A stretch of 64,000 bases of DNA from CAZMHJ01 sp964566075. Its GTDB lineage: Bacteria; Patescibacteriota; Saccharimonadia; Saccharimonadales; CAIOMD01. The DNA lies in contig CAZMHJ010000001.1 of assembly GCA_964566075.1 (NCBI GenBank), forward strand, positions 79,639 through 143,638. The letters run 5' to 3'. Numbering within the stretch: position 1 is the stretch's first letter; each line of letters opens with the position of its first letter. Position numbers and translations under genes: made by a program. A model generated the notes under the pieces. It worked only from the letters and a program-made list of their open reading frames with translations, searched no databases and was not told the DNA's origin. Below are positions 31,890 through 40,994 of the stretch, one piece after another.

Positions 31890-33137
31890 CAAGTCAGATT
31901 TTAAGCTCTCACTAATGCGAAGTAGTTCATTATATTTTGCAGTTCGCTCGCCACGAGCCACAGAACCAGCTTTGATTTGACCAGCCTTTAGACCAACCGC
32001 AAGATGTGCGATTGTTACGTCTTCTGTTTCTGCGCCCCGTTGAGCAATAATTGTTTTCCAACCCGTTTCTTGCGCTAGTCGTGCCGCATGAATCGTTTCG
32101 GTTAATGTTCCGATGTGACTTGGCTTGATGAGAAGCGTGTTGGCTGCATGTTCTCTCATGGCTCTATGTAATCTGCGTTCATTGGTTGCTACCAGATCGT
32201 CTGCAACAGTCTGTAGCGTAGGGTGTTTTTTGGTAAAAGCCGTCCAGTCGTTCCACGCCTCTTGGTCAAACGGATCTTCAATAGAACGAATCGGGTAGGA
32301 CTGTAATAAATTGTCATACCATATATTTAGTTCGTCTACCGACATGTGTTTTTTCTCTTTGGTGAAATGGTATAAACCATCTTTGTACAACTGGCCTGCT
32401 GCCATATCAATTGCGAGAACCACATCTTTACCAGCAACATAACCAGCTTTATCGATTGCAGCCATTGCGTAATCGAGTGCTCGTCTAAGTGAGCTTACAC
32501 CATTAATTGAAAAACCGCCTTCATCACCTAAACCAGCCGAAATACCTTGCCGTACTAGAACTTGCTTAAGATGTTGGAATATTTCCGTGCTCATTCGAAT
32601 AGCGGTATGAATATCATGAGCGCCGATTGGGATTATCATGGTTTCTTGTGCATCAATACTGTCTTGAGCGTGCAAACCACCACTAACAATAGTTACAAGT
32701 GGCATTGGTAACGTTAGCTCACGATGACCAGAAAGGTGGGCAATATATCGATACAAAGGCACGGTATGTTTATTGGCAACTGCTTTTGCAACCGCTAACG
32801 AAACTGCTAATATCGCGTTTGAGCCTAGGTTGTGTTTGTCGGCTGTGCCATCAAGAGCACACAATACTGCATCGATTCGTTCTTGATCATCTGCTTTCAT
32901 ACCAAGCAGCTTTGGTTTTATAACGTACTCAATTCCGTTCAGCGCTCGACTTACGCCCATACCTCCGAACGGTCGCACACGGTCACGTAACTCCGAAGCT
33001 TCAGATCGTCCCACAGCCACCCCAGAAGGTATAGAGGCCCGACCAAATCCACCGCCCCATAACGTTACGTCAACTTCAATTGTAGGCTCACCACGCGAAT
33101 CAAGCACCCAGCGACCATGAATACCGGTAATTTTCAT
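31869..33137 (-). CDS. Divergent enolase with altered active-site residues
   Basis: A 422-aa enolase-fold protein. Metal ligands are kept (D244, E287, D314), as are E165, E206, and Lys residues K338 and K389. However the flexible loop PSGASTG is PSGVAVG, so the Ser that binds the second Mg is Ala; NGGxHA is SGGLHA; KxNQIG is KPSHIG; and the substrate-binding SHRSGE motif reads AQRGAE, replacing the conserved His with Gln and Ser with Gly. It may be a slow enolase, a different enolase-superfamily enzyme or a moonlighting paralogue; no second enolase is in the window. Overlaps ndh at its 3' end and is divergent from the VIT gene. Confidence 0.88.
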   Translation of the reverse strand: MKITGIHGRWVLDSRGEPTIEVDVTLWGGGFGRASIPSGVAVGRSEASELRDRVRPFGGMGVSRALNGIEYVIKPKLLGMKADDQERIDAVLCALDGTADKHNLGSNAILAVSLAVAKAVANKHTVPLYRYIAHLSGHRELTLPMPLVTIVSGGLHAQDSIDAQETMIIPIGAHDIHTAIRMSTEIFQHLKQVLVRQGISAGLGDEGGFSINGVSSLRRALDYAMAAIDKAGYVAGKDVVLAIDMAAGQLYKDGLYHFTKEKKHMSVDELNIWYDNLLQSYPIRSIEDPFDQEAWNDWTAFTKKHPTLQTVADDLVATNERRLHRAMREHAANTLLIKPSHIGTLTETIHAARLAQETGWKTIIAQRGAETEDVTIAHLAVGLKAGQIKAGSVARGERTAKYNELLRISESLKSDLLAPMWR

Positions 33138-33235
33138 CTATGGCTCTAGTGTGTCATATCTGCGCATGTGAGAGCAAGCCGTTTATGCTTTCTTGGGCTG
33201 TTTACACTAGGGCGCCATTCATTTACCATAGAAGG

Positions 33236-33940
33236 ATGAAACAACCTATCTCGATTGAGCGAGAAGACCACCGCTCACACCGTTCACCGTGGCTCCGAGC
33301 AGCAGTGCTTGGTGCAAATGATGGCATTATTTCTACCACAAGTATAATGCTTGGTGTCGCTGCCGCGAATACGAGCAATGGCATTGTACTAACCGCCGGA
33401 CTCGCTTCGCTCACTGCTGGCGCATTCAGTATGGCGGTCGGAGAATATGTATCGGTAAGCTCGCAAAAAGACAGTGAAAAAGCTGATCTTGAAATTGAAA
33501 AACGCGAACTAGAGCATTTTGAAGAAGAAGAACTTGAAGAACTGGAGCGAATCTATATTGAGCGCGGCCTTAGTAAAAAACTAGCTAAGCAAGTTGCAAA
33601 AGAGCTGCATGATCATGATGCTCTCGGAGCCCATGCTCGCGATGAGCTCGGTATTAATCAACACGAATTATCAGATCCCATGCAGGCAGCGCTCAGTTCG
33701 GCTATCTCTTTCGCGATTGGCGCGTCGCTACCAATCATTGCTAGTATTCTTGCACCAGCGAATCACCGTGCAATCTTTATCATTGTCGCTTCACTGCTTA
33801 CTCTCTGCGTTACGGGTGCCGTTGGCGCGGCTGTCGGTGGCGGCAGTAAAATCGTAGCAGCTCTTCGCGTTTTGCTTGGTGGTGCTGTTGCAATGGCAGC
33901 AACTGCAGCTATTGGACATTTTGTCGGTGTAAATTTGTAA
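33236..33940 (+). CDS. VIT1/CCC1-family iron or manganese transporter
   Basis: A 234-aa protein with five membrane helices. Motifs are the N-terminal HRSPWLRAAVLGANDGIISTTSIMLGVAAA, GAFSMAVGEYVSVSSQKDSEKADLEIEKREL (the metal-binding acidic extension) and the paired C-terminal helices. Family members move Fe2+ or Mn2+ out of the cytosol. The frame is open further upstream, but the ATG at 33236 is chosen from a clear promoter: TTTACA, 17 bases, TACCAT, then exactly six bases to the ATG (leaderless). It ends one base from the histidine-kinase stop (convergent), next to a two-component system and an NRAMP relative. Confidence 0.92.
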   Translation: MKQPISIEREDHRSHRSPWLRAAVLGANDGIISTTSIMLGVAAANTSNGIVLTAGLASLTAGAFSMAVGEYVSVSSQKDSEKADLEIEKRELEHFEEEELEELERIYIERGLSKKLAKQVAKELHDHDALGAHARDELGINQHELSDPMQAALSSAISFAIGASLPIIASILAPANHRAIFIIVASLLTLCVTGAVGAAVGGGSKIVAALRVLLGGAVAMAATAAIGHFVGVNL

Positions 33941-34936
33941 CTACTTATCAGCAGCAAGTAACGTAACTTTAAAGGTCGTCCCCTTTTTAGAGGTTGTTTC
34001 TATTTCTATACTTCCCTTATGCAGATCAGTTAGTTTACGCGCTATTGATAGCCCCAGCCCGTAGCCACCAACATCCTTTTTAGTGCGTGATGTATCAGCA
34101 CGATAAAATCGTTCAAATACATGTGGAGCGTCTTTTTCCGCTATTCCCATACCTTGGTCAGCTACCCGGAGCAGCAAATGGCCGTCTTTACGCTCAGCAC
34201 TGATTGTTACGTTAGTTTTTGGTTCACTATACTTAATGGCGTTATCTATCAAAATCGATATAAGTTCTGTTAGCGTTGGGGTATCACCCTTAACAAGTGT
34301 CTTTTTGGTAATAGTACTCTTTATGGTTATTTGTTTTTCAGTCGCTTGTCGTGCTGTATGATCAATTGCTTTCTGAGCTACTTGTTCTATATCCGCAACT
34401 GTATTTGTAAGAGGCTCATTCTTTTGGCGGGCTAATCTAAGGAGTCCATCAGAGAGAATTCTAAGCTTGACGACTTCTTCTAGATTACTAGCGAGCAGTT
34501 CCTTTGCTTCTTCTTTAGTTAACTTTTGGTCTCGAAGTGCTACTTCAATTTCTGTCTGCATAGCTGTAAGTGGGGTGCGAAGTTCGTGACTGGCATCAGC
34601 GGTAAAACGTGCTTGCGACTCCATAGCTTCCTCAATCGGTTCAAGCGTCTTGCGCGCCAACAAATAACTTGCTGCAAAACCCGCGCCAAGCGTAATGATA
34701 TTCAGTAGTACTAGGTTACTCTTTAAGCTGGCACGACTTTCTTGTAAACGATCATTACGAAAAGCTTCAAAATCATACAAGCTGGTTTCCCGAAACACAG
34801 GTTGTCCTGGCTTGCGTAAGCCATGGTTTAATTCGGTATCAGAAATTCTATATAGCGTAATACTAAAAGCAATACTCAGTGCCATAATTATCACTAAGTA
34901 AGCAAAAGTTAGTTTAAGTACTGCAGATCGAATCAC
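33941..34936 (-). CDS. Sensor histidine kinase
   Basis: A 331-aa membrane kinase: helix at about 10-30, a short external loop of some 45 residues (rich in Arg and Asp/Glu), second helix about 73-93, then HisKA with the phospho-acceptor H117 in DASHELRTPL, and the HATPase domain with N-box DNAIKYS, G1 VADQGMGI, F-box and G2 GGYGLGLSIA. No HAMP or PAS domain. The start overlaps the response-regulator stop by one base, so they are co-translated. The small charged sensor loop and the flanking metal transporters suggest metal or cation sensing; that is inference. Confidence 0.94.
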   Translation of the reverse strand: MIRSAVLKLTFAYLVIIMALSIAFSITLYRISDTELNHGLRKPGQPVFRETSLYDFEAFRNDRLQESRASLKSNLVLLNIITLGAGFAASYLLARKTLEPIEEAMESQARFTADASHELRTPLTAMQTEIEVALRDQKLTKEEAKELLASNLEEVVKLRILSDGLLRLARQKNEPLTNTVADIEQVAQKAIDHTARQATEKQITIKSTITKKTLVKGDTPTLTELISILIDNAIKYSEPKTNVTISAERKDGHLLLRVADQGMGIAEKDAPHVFERFYRADTSRTKKDVGGYGLGLSIARKLTDLHKGSIEIETTSKKGTTFKVTLLAADK

Positions 34937-35616
34937 TACTTTATGCCAAATACGTAGCCAAAGCCGCGCTGTGTATGAATAAGCTGCTTGCTACCCTTAA
35001 ATGGTTTCTCAACTTTATTACGCAAATAACCCATATAGACTTCAACGGTATTGGGTAGAATATCTGCGTCAAAGTCCCATACATGGCTCATAATAGCATC
35101 TTTTGAAAGTACTCTGTTTTGATTCCGCATTAAGTATTCAAGTAACGCAAACTCGCGTCGCGAAAGACTGATTGGTGTGTTATCGCGCGTAACTGAGTAC
35201 GTCGCAGGGTCAAGCGAAAGCGTATCAACTGATAATACGGTACTTTCTGCACTGTGTGGTCGGCGTAGTAGTGCCCGAATACGTGCTAGTAATTCCTCAA
35301 ACGCAAACGGCTTAACTAAATAGTCATCAGCACCAGCGTCGAGACCAGCAACCCGGTCACGTACTTGATCTTTCGCTGTTAAAAACAGAATTGGCGTGTG
35401 GTTACCCGCTTCGCGTATTTCCTTACATACACCGACACCATCAATACTACCTGGTAGCATTCTATCAAGGACAATTACGTCATACTCGTCATTCAGCGCG
35501 CTCGCAAGTCCTTCATCGGCGTCATAGCAAACATCAACTGCATATGACTCTTGTTCTAGCCCACGCTTAATGGCATTAGCTATCTTGTATTCATCTTCGA
35601 CGACTAAAATTCTCAT
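34936..35616 (-). CDS. OmpR-family response regulator
   Basis: Receiver domain with acidic pair ED (residues 7-8), phospho-acceptor D51 (VLDRMLPG), Thr in LTAKD and the Lys in VKPF, followed by a winged-helix DNA-binding domain with LSRREFALLEYLMRN and NTVEVYMGYLRNKVEK. The ATG at 35616 is preferred over an upstream in-frame ATG (35634) because MRILVVEDE is the usual beginning and a TACAAT hexamer ends exactly six bases ahead, predicting a leaderless transcript. First gene of the two-component operon. Target genes may be the neighbouring VIT and NRAMP-type transporters. Confidence 0.94.
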   Translation of the reverse strand: MRILVVEDEYKIANAIKRGLEQESYAVDVCYDADEGLASALNDEYDVIVLDRMLPGSIDGVGVCKEIREAGNHTPILFLTAKDQVRDRVAGLDAGADDYLVKPFAFEELLARIRALLRRPHSAESTVLSVDTLSLDPATYSVTRDNTPISLSRREFALLEYLMRNQNRVLSKDAIMSHVWDFDADILPNTVEVYMGYLRNKVEKPFKGSKQLIHTQRGFGYVFGIK

Positions 35617-35657
35617 ACCGTTATTGTACGCCACCTTGCCTGAGAATGGGCTGAAGC

Positions 35658-37049
35658 TTATAAGCCCTTGATAAGTGCGTAAAACATAAAAAGTGAAGCG
35701 GCGAACATAACAATAAAGGCGATTCGCACAAATAGATTTGAAAACAGGCCATTTTTATGAGAACCCATAATTTCTTTGTTGTTACCTATTTTTGCAATAA
35801 GTAGCAAGAGCGGCACTGCCGCAACACCATTAAAGACAGCCGAGAAAACGAGCGCCTTGATCGGATCGATACCTAAGAAGTTAATTGCCAAGCCAACGAG
35901 GGTTGCTACTATAATGACGCCATAAAATCCCACCGCGCGCCTAAATTTTCGATGCAATCCTTCTTTCCAGTGTAGACTCTCACTAATCGCGTATGATGAT
36001 GAGCCTGCAAGTACAGGGACTGCTAAGAGCCCGAGGCCAATGATGCCAACCGAAAATATTAGTTTTGCAACCAAACCGGAGTTTGGAAATTCTTTGACAA
36101 GCGGTTCAAGTGCTCTGGCCGCATCAGATGCAGTATTAATCTCTGTTATACCATTCGCGTTCAATACTGACGCACACACAATCACGATAAACCACGCCGT
36201 AATACTAGCCATAAACATACCTGTAAAATTATCAAGTCTCAGATTGTGCATAAATCGTTTAGTAATTTTCGGTTCCTTCTTGGCATTTTCCGCCAATCGG
36301 TGATGCACAATCTCGTCCTCTACAACTTCTGAAGTATCCCAAAAAAACAAATATGGTGAGATTGTTGTTCCGAGCATACCAACAACGATATACAACATCT
36401 GACTATTAAAGGTAAAGCTAGGATGCAGTGTCGCATGCACTATATTGCCCCAATCTTGCCCTACTAAAATAGCCGTTATTGGGTACGCAAGGAGCGCAAG
36501 AGCCAGCCACTTTAGGATGCGGGTATACGTTTTGTACTGTACAAAGATAACCAGTGCTAAAATCACAACTGCATATAAAACTGCAAGTAATGTGAAGCTA
36601 ACGTTTACAAATAATTGAGTGGTCGCCGCCATAGCACCTAAGTCAGCACCGATATTAATAACATTAGCTATGAGCACTAACGTAACTGCCCCATACAAAA
36701 ACTTACGGTTATAGTTATCACGTATGACAGCCGCAAGCCCTTTACCCGTTATAGCGCCAATTCGGGCGCACGATTCTTGTACAGCAAGCAATAACGGAAA
36801 CATGAATGGAAACAGCCAAAGAAGCCCAAATCCATACAATGCACCTGCTTGTGAGTAGGTTGCAATGCCCGAGGGGTCATCGTCGGCTGCACCAGTTACC
36901 ACACCGGGTCCTAAAATACGCAAAAAACGGTTAAAACGCTTATAGTTTAGTATGCTTTTTGCAATATTTTTGGCGTGGCGCTCAGTACGGACAATTTCTC
37001 GCTCAGCTTTTTTGATGGTTTTTTGGGTTGCGGTTTGGGTTCGCGCCAT
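35658..37049 (-). CDS. NRAMP-related metal transporter
   Basis: A 463-aa protein with about eleven membrane helices of the LeuT-fold NRAMP superfamily. In TM1 the canonical DPGN is replaced by DPSG (GAADDDPSGIATYSQAGA), and the TM6 site usually holding the metal-binding Met has ISPYLFFWDTSE. These changes are as in the Nramp-related Mg2+ (NRMT) and uncharacterised branches rather than classical Mn/Fe importers. A basic N-terminal extension of about 35 residues precedes TM1. It lies directly upstream of the two-component system on the same strand, so the cluster may handle divalent cations. Confidence 0.88.
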   Translation of the reverse strand: MARTQTATQKTIKKAEREIVRTERHAKNIAKSILNYKRFNRFLRILGPGVVTGAADDDPSGIATYSQAGALYGFGLLWLFPFMFPLLLAVQESCARIGAITGKGLAAVIRDNYNRKFLYGAVTLVLIANVINIGADLGAMAATTQLFVNVSFTLLAVLYAVVILALVIFVQYKTYTRILKWLALALLAYPITAILVGQDWGNIVHATLHPSFTFNSQMLYIVVGMLGTTISPYLFFWDTSEVVEDEIVHHRLAENAKKEPKITKRFMHNLRLDNFTGMFMASITAWFIVIVCASVLNANGITEINTASDAARALEPLVKEFPNSGLVAKLIFSVGIIGLGLLAVPVLAGSSSYAISESLHWKEGLHRKFRRAVGFYGVIIVATLVGLAINFLGIDPIKALVFSAVFNGVAAVPLLLLIAKIGNNKEIMGSHKNGLFSNLFVRIAFIVMFAASLFMFYALIKGL

Positions 37050-37112
37050 AGCTACTACTTAGTTAGTTGTAAAAATAGTATCATCCTTATGCTTATAAAT
37101 ATATAGCGAGTC

Positions 37113-38285
37113 CTAGCTTAGGTTTAAAATTGCCTTTCTAGTGCGCCATGCAATTTCATAAGATTCGTTCGCTTGTAAGACATAGATTTGTTTGACACGG
37201 GTACGCTGATTTATTTTCTGAGGGCTAGTCGTTAGGTTAACAGAATTATTTTTTGAATCATCAATAGCAAAACCTAGATAATCAAAGGGTTCTATAATTC
37301 GCTTTCTTAAGTATGGTGTCTGCGCTGCTATATCACCGGTAAAAATAAGAAGATCAGCTCCACCAAGTACCGCTGACATTTGCCCGATTGCTTTTTGGAT
37401 ACTGTATATGTACATATCGAGCGCTAAACGAGCACGGTGATCACCAGCTTTTTCTTGCTCTTGTAATTGCATAATTGAGGATGAGGAGCCACTTATACCG
37501 TGTATACCCCCATCAAGTGTTGTCACGTCGGTGCGGGATTGCAGTGCCTGAAACGCGGCTGGTGAAATAGCACCCATGTTGTTATGTGAAATAACTCCCT
37601 CGAATAATGAATACCCTGTCGTTGTATCAATACTTTGACCGTCTTTGATTGCAGTAACACTGCTTGTTTCCCCTATTTTACAGACCAGTAGTTTTGGCAC
37701 CAGCAGACGTTGTTTGCCAAGCATCTGAATAACAGATTCAATTGCAATGCCATCGTAGCCGAAACGTTTTATATCATAGTCATCTGCAGCAGACAGATTA
37801 ATATCATAGTTCCAGGCAACATCAGGTTTATGAGCGTGGAGGGCACTGTCAGATACTGCAAAAATTGGTATCCCAGCAAAGATTTTTTGTACTAATTTGC
37901 ACTCTGCTAATTCTGACTGAACTGCAGTATACGGCTGTGCGGAAAGTTGTTTAAGCCGGCGTGTTACCTCATCGTCAATAAACCGGTGTTCTAAAAAATA
38001 ACCTCCTGGCGCTACGATTTTTATACCAAAGGCGCTTAAACCTTCACTAGCAAATGCCGTATGCTGAGTAAGTTCGCGCTCGACAACATACAGGGCATCG
38101 GCTAGTCGCGCTACTGCCTGTCGAATTGTATAGTGTTCTTCTTTTACATGGATTACGGCGTCAATACTTGTATCTTTTTGTATAGAAAAAGATACCTTTG
38201 CTTTTACATCTAAACCTTTATATAAGGTATATGTTCTTCCGGCAGCTTGTATGTCTGCTGTCAGTATCAGTGGCTCAGCCGCCAT
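37113..38285 (-). CDS. Degenerate acetate kinase homologue, catalytic residues missing
   Basis: A 390-aa protein that follows acetate kinase along its length but has lost most catalytic motifs. The FDTAFH region reads VSDSALHAHKPDVAWNYDI; RRYGFHGTSH reads KRFGYDGIAIES (active-site His gone); HLGNGAS reads CKIGETSSVTAI; DTSMGFTPLEG reads DTTTGYSLFEG; the Arg of GTRSGD is absent (HNNMGAIS); and FTGGIGEN reads FTGDIAAQT. The N-terminal NxGSSS phosphate loop is also lost. Size and fold seem kept, with no stops, so it is under selection for something else, perhaps a regulatory or structural role. AAAGGGTGGG precedes the start. It stands alone between NRAMP and ABC genes. Confidence 0.75.
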   Translation of the reverse strand: MAAEPLILTADIQAAGRTYTLYKGLDVKAKVSFSIQKDTSIDAVIHVKEEHYTIRQAVARLADALYVVERELTQHTAFASEGLSAFGIKIVAPGGYFLEHRFIDDEVTRRLKQLSAQPYTAVQSELAECKLVQKIFAGIPIFAVSDSALHAHKPDVAWNYDINLSAADDYDIKRFGYDGIAIESVIQMLGKQRLLVPKLLVCKIGETSSVTAIKDGQSIDTTTGYSLFEGVISHNNMGAISPAAFQALQSRTDVTTLDGGIHGISGSSSSIMQLQEQEKAGDHRARLALDMYIYSIQKAIGQMSAVLGGADLLIFTGDIAAQTPYLRKRIIEPFDYLGFAIDDSKNNSVNLTTSPQKINQRTRVKQIYVLQANESYEIAWRTRKAILNLS

Positions 38286-38348
38286 TATTTTTACCCACCC
38301 TTTTAACTTATGCTTTTATAGTACCGCTAAAGGCAACAGCCTCACAAG

Positions 38349-39989
38349 TTAATTTGCTTCGATATCTCGTTTTGTAAAGCGTAGTGTTCCGATAATCGTA
38401 AGCACTATACCAATTGCACCATACATCCAGATAATCTGCCAATGCACGGAAGCTGCTGGCACGAGTGGTATGTGGTGTAAAAGCGATGTATCCAATATCC
38501 AGTGATTTAAGTTCAGAATGGCACCTATCATTTCGGCTAGAAATGCCCAACCTACCACACCATACACAACTACACTAGTAAGGCGAGGCTTAAAACCGTA
38601 AACACATAAACCTATTCCAATGAGTAAAATAGCTGTTGCAATTGTATTAGCAACAGCTGGTAACAAAGTAGAGAACGATACTGATATATGTTGGGACTTG
38701 CCACCCAACCAGCCCGCGAATACGGTAGTAAATGCAACTATAGAAACCACAGCAACCAATATAAGTAATCGATCTTTAATGACGGTTGCGCGTGCGATGC
38801 TACGTACCAGCAAGTTATCCAGGTAGCCCTCGGATTCTTCCTCACGAATAGCTGAAAGCATACCCGCCACCATAACTAATACCAATAACATAACAATCAA
38901 GAAAACCATACCATAAAATAATTTTTCACCCACAGCTTGAGAATTTTGTACTAACTTGCTGACTATGTTTTGCGCCGCAACCGAACTCGCCACAGAGTCA
39001 CCCGCAGTTTTTGCAACCGTTCCAAACATATAGCTCATTGTTGTAAGCCCAATAAGCCAACCAACTACAGAAGTACGAGACATACGAATCCATAAGCCGA
39101 GTGGGCTACCAAGCATGCGATATTTTGGTGGAGCCGAATTGTTATCGGCAAAAATACTAGCTTGTATATCTCGCCTACCTGCTAGCCAGATTGCTAAGCA
39201 ATAACAAGAACCTATTAACATCACAATTGGAATGAGCCATTGCCAGTGACTTCCGGTAAAAGGTTGTAGGTTTTGCACCCAACCAATGGGGCTCAGGTCA
39301 TTTAAAAAATGAACATCTTTGACACTTGCGCCAAGACCTCTAAGCAAAAAGGCTATGCCAAACACAATGGCACCCATCTGCATAGCTTGAGCGCGTGTGG
39401 CAAATAGTTGTCCACTAACGGCACCTATCGCCATAAATACTAAAACAGCAAGCATCAAACTTAGTGAAAAAAATAATAATCTCGTAACCGAAAGGTTGGC
39501 GTGTTTATACACTGATGATGCATACGTGGCAGCAAAAACGAGTAAAAAGATAAGGCTACTCAGAACTAATGTAACTGCAGAAAACTGCACCGTGATACGC
39601 CTGAGCGTGGTTCGGCCTGAAAGCAACAGTTCTGTTCTACCAGCTTGCTCTTCTCCTCGGAACAACTTCGTAGAAAGCATCAAACCCCATACCGAACCAA
39701 TCAGCACCAGAATGCCAAGAGTACGCCATGCCACAAAACCACCAACGCTGGCAATGTCATGCGTTGCGCCAAGTAGTAGTTTAAGCCCCATATTACCAGT
39801 AAATGCACTTACAAAAGCTTGGCGTGAGGCTTCATCAGGATAGGTGTTAATAAATCCTACCAATGAACTAGCCGCAGAGATTGCAGCTATCCATGCAATA
39901 ATAACAGTCTGTTTAAGGTTTTGGCGTAAGTAGAACCTAAGGGCTATTCGTTGTGTACCGCTATGCCGCTTAACGGTAGCAATGGACAT
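38349..39989 (-). CDS. ABC-2-type exporter permease
   Basis: A 546-aa integral membrane protein with about twelve helices, seemingly two copies of a six-helix ABC-2 unit, of the kind paired with CcmA-like ATPases for drug or polyketide efflux. The frame is open to 40058, but the ATG at 39989 is used since it follows the ATPase stop by one base and is preceded by GAGGGA; the alternative would overlap the ATPase gene by over 60 bases. Each half contains a YxxxLTSTKLFRGEEQ-like or REEESEGYLDNLLVRS cytoplasmic loop, typical of these permeases (coupling helices). Confidence 0.88.
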   Translation of the reverse strand: MSIATVKRHSGTQRIALRFYLRQNLKQTVIIAWIAAISAASSLVGFINTYPDEASRQAFVSAFTGNMGLKLLLGATHDIASVGGFVAWRTLGILVLIGSVWGLMLSTKLFRGEEQAGRTELLLSGRTTLRRITVQFSAVTLVLSSLIFLLVFAATYASSVYKHANLSVTRLLFFSLSLMLAVLVFMAIGAVSGQLFATRAQAMQMGAIVFGIAFLLRGLGASVKDVHFLNDLSPIGWVQNLQPFTGSHWQWLIPIVMLIGSCYCLAIWLAGRRDIQASIFADNNSAPPKYRMLGSPLGLWIRMSRTSVVGWLIGLTTMSYMFGTVAKTAGDSVASSVAAQNIVSKLVQNSQAVGEKLFYGMVFLIVMLLVLVMVAGMLSAIREEESEGYLDNLLVRSIARATVIKDRLLILVAVVSIVAFTTVFAGWLGGKSQHISVSFSTLLPAVANTIATAILLIGIGLCVYGFKPRLTSVVVYGVVGWAFLAEMIGAILNLNHWILDTSLLHHIPLVPAASVHWQIIWMYGAIGIVLTIIGTLRFTKRDIEAN

Positions 39990-39990
39990 T

Positions 39991-40890
39991 TTATTGTTCC
40001 CTCGAAATTTCTTCTTGCCCATACATTGATAAAAAGAGCTCTTCGAGCGACGGTTCACGGCTTACGAATGTTTCGGGTTTTGCATCGGCAATAATTTTCA
40101 GTAGTTCGCTAATATTACCACGTACCTCACATGTTAACTGATTGCCAGTTATCTTACAGTTACTGACACCCTGAATATGTGCTACTTTTGGTGGCTTACC
40201 ATTAAAGGTAGCTTGTACAGTCAGTGCTGATAGATGCCGCATTTGTTCAAGAGTGCCAATCTCAACAAGTGTACCTTCACGCAAAATAGCTACTCTATCG
40301 CAGAGTGCCTCAACTTCGCTGAGTATATGTGAGGACAAAAAGATTGTCTGACCATTCTTGCGAGCTTCCTCAACACATTCACGAAAGGCTTGCTCCATGA
40401 GTGGATCGAGTCCACTCGTGGGTTCATCTAAAATCAGTAGTTCTGCTCGCGTCATAAATGCGGCAATCAGCGCAATTTTTTGCCGATTCCCTTTTGAATA
40501 TGCTCTTACCTTTTTATTAGGATCAAACTGAAAACGCTCAATCAGCACTTTTTTATAGGCTTCGTCAACCGTACCATGTACTTTACCAAGTAAATGAAGC
40601 GTTTCCTCACCCGTTAATGCAGGCCATAGCATTGTTTCACCAGGCACATAAGCCAGTCTTGTATGTACTTCGGTTTTTTTCGTAAGAGCATTGAGCCCAA
40701 AAATCTCCACTGATCCGCCTGAGGGAGCAATTAAACCGAGTAGTAAGCGAATGGTTGTTGTTTTGCCAGCTCCATTAGGACCCAGATAGCCAAGCACCTC
40801 ACCTTTCTTAACCGTAAGGTCAAGCGGTGCTAATGCCGTAAATGAGCCATACTTTTTTGTCAGTCCTTTAATAGTAATGACTGGTTCCAT
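39991..40890 (-). CDS. ABC exporter ATP-binding protein
   Basis: A 299-aa ATPase with Walker A GPNGAGKTT, signature YSKGNRQKIAL (Ser-Lys-Gly in place of SGG, frequent in this subfamily), Walker B LLILDEPTSGLDP and the switch His in SSHILSE. The C-terminal 80 residues form the extra domain found in drug-export ATPases (DrrA/CcmA style). AAAGGA precedes the ATG. It forms a two-gene operon with the permease that begins one base after its stop. Substrate unknown; resistance to host-produced antibiotics is one possibility. Confidence 0.93.
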   Translation of the reverse strand: MEPVITIKGLTKKYGSFTALAPLDLTVKKGEVLGYLGPNGAGKTTTIRLLLGLIAPSGGSVEIFGLNALTKKTEVHTRLAYVPGETMLWPALTGEETLHLLGKVHGTVDEAYKKVLIERFQFDPNKKVRAYSKGNRQKIALIAAFMTRAELLILDEPTSGLDPLMEQAFRECVEEARKNGQTIFLSSHILSEVEALCDRVAILREGTLVEIGTLEQMRHLSALTVQATFNGKPPKVAHIQGVSNCKITGNQLTCEVRGNISELLKIIADAKPETFVSREPSLEELFLSMYGQEEISREQ

Positions 40891-40994
40891 AGAATCCTTT
40901 TCGTTAGCTTAATCTTAGTATCGCATAAAAAACACAAGCATTGCAGTTTTTACACTACTCTGACAGACCGTAAGTTGTTAGAATATTAGAGAAA

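Noticed and set aside
38308..38550. 80-codon minus-strand frame
   Set aside because: It lies within the ABC permease 3' end in another frame and has no family features.
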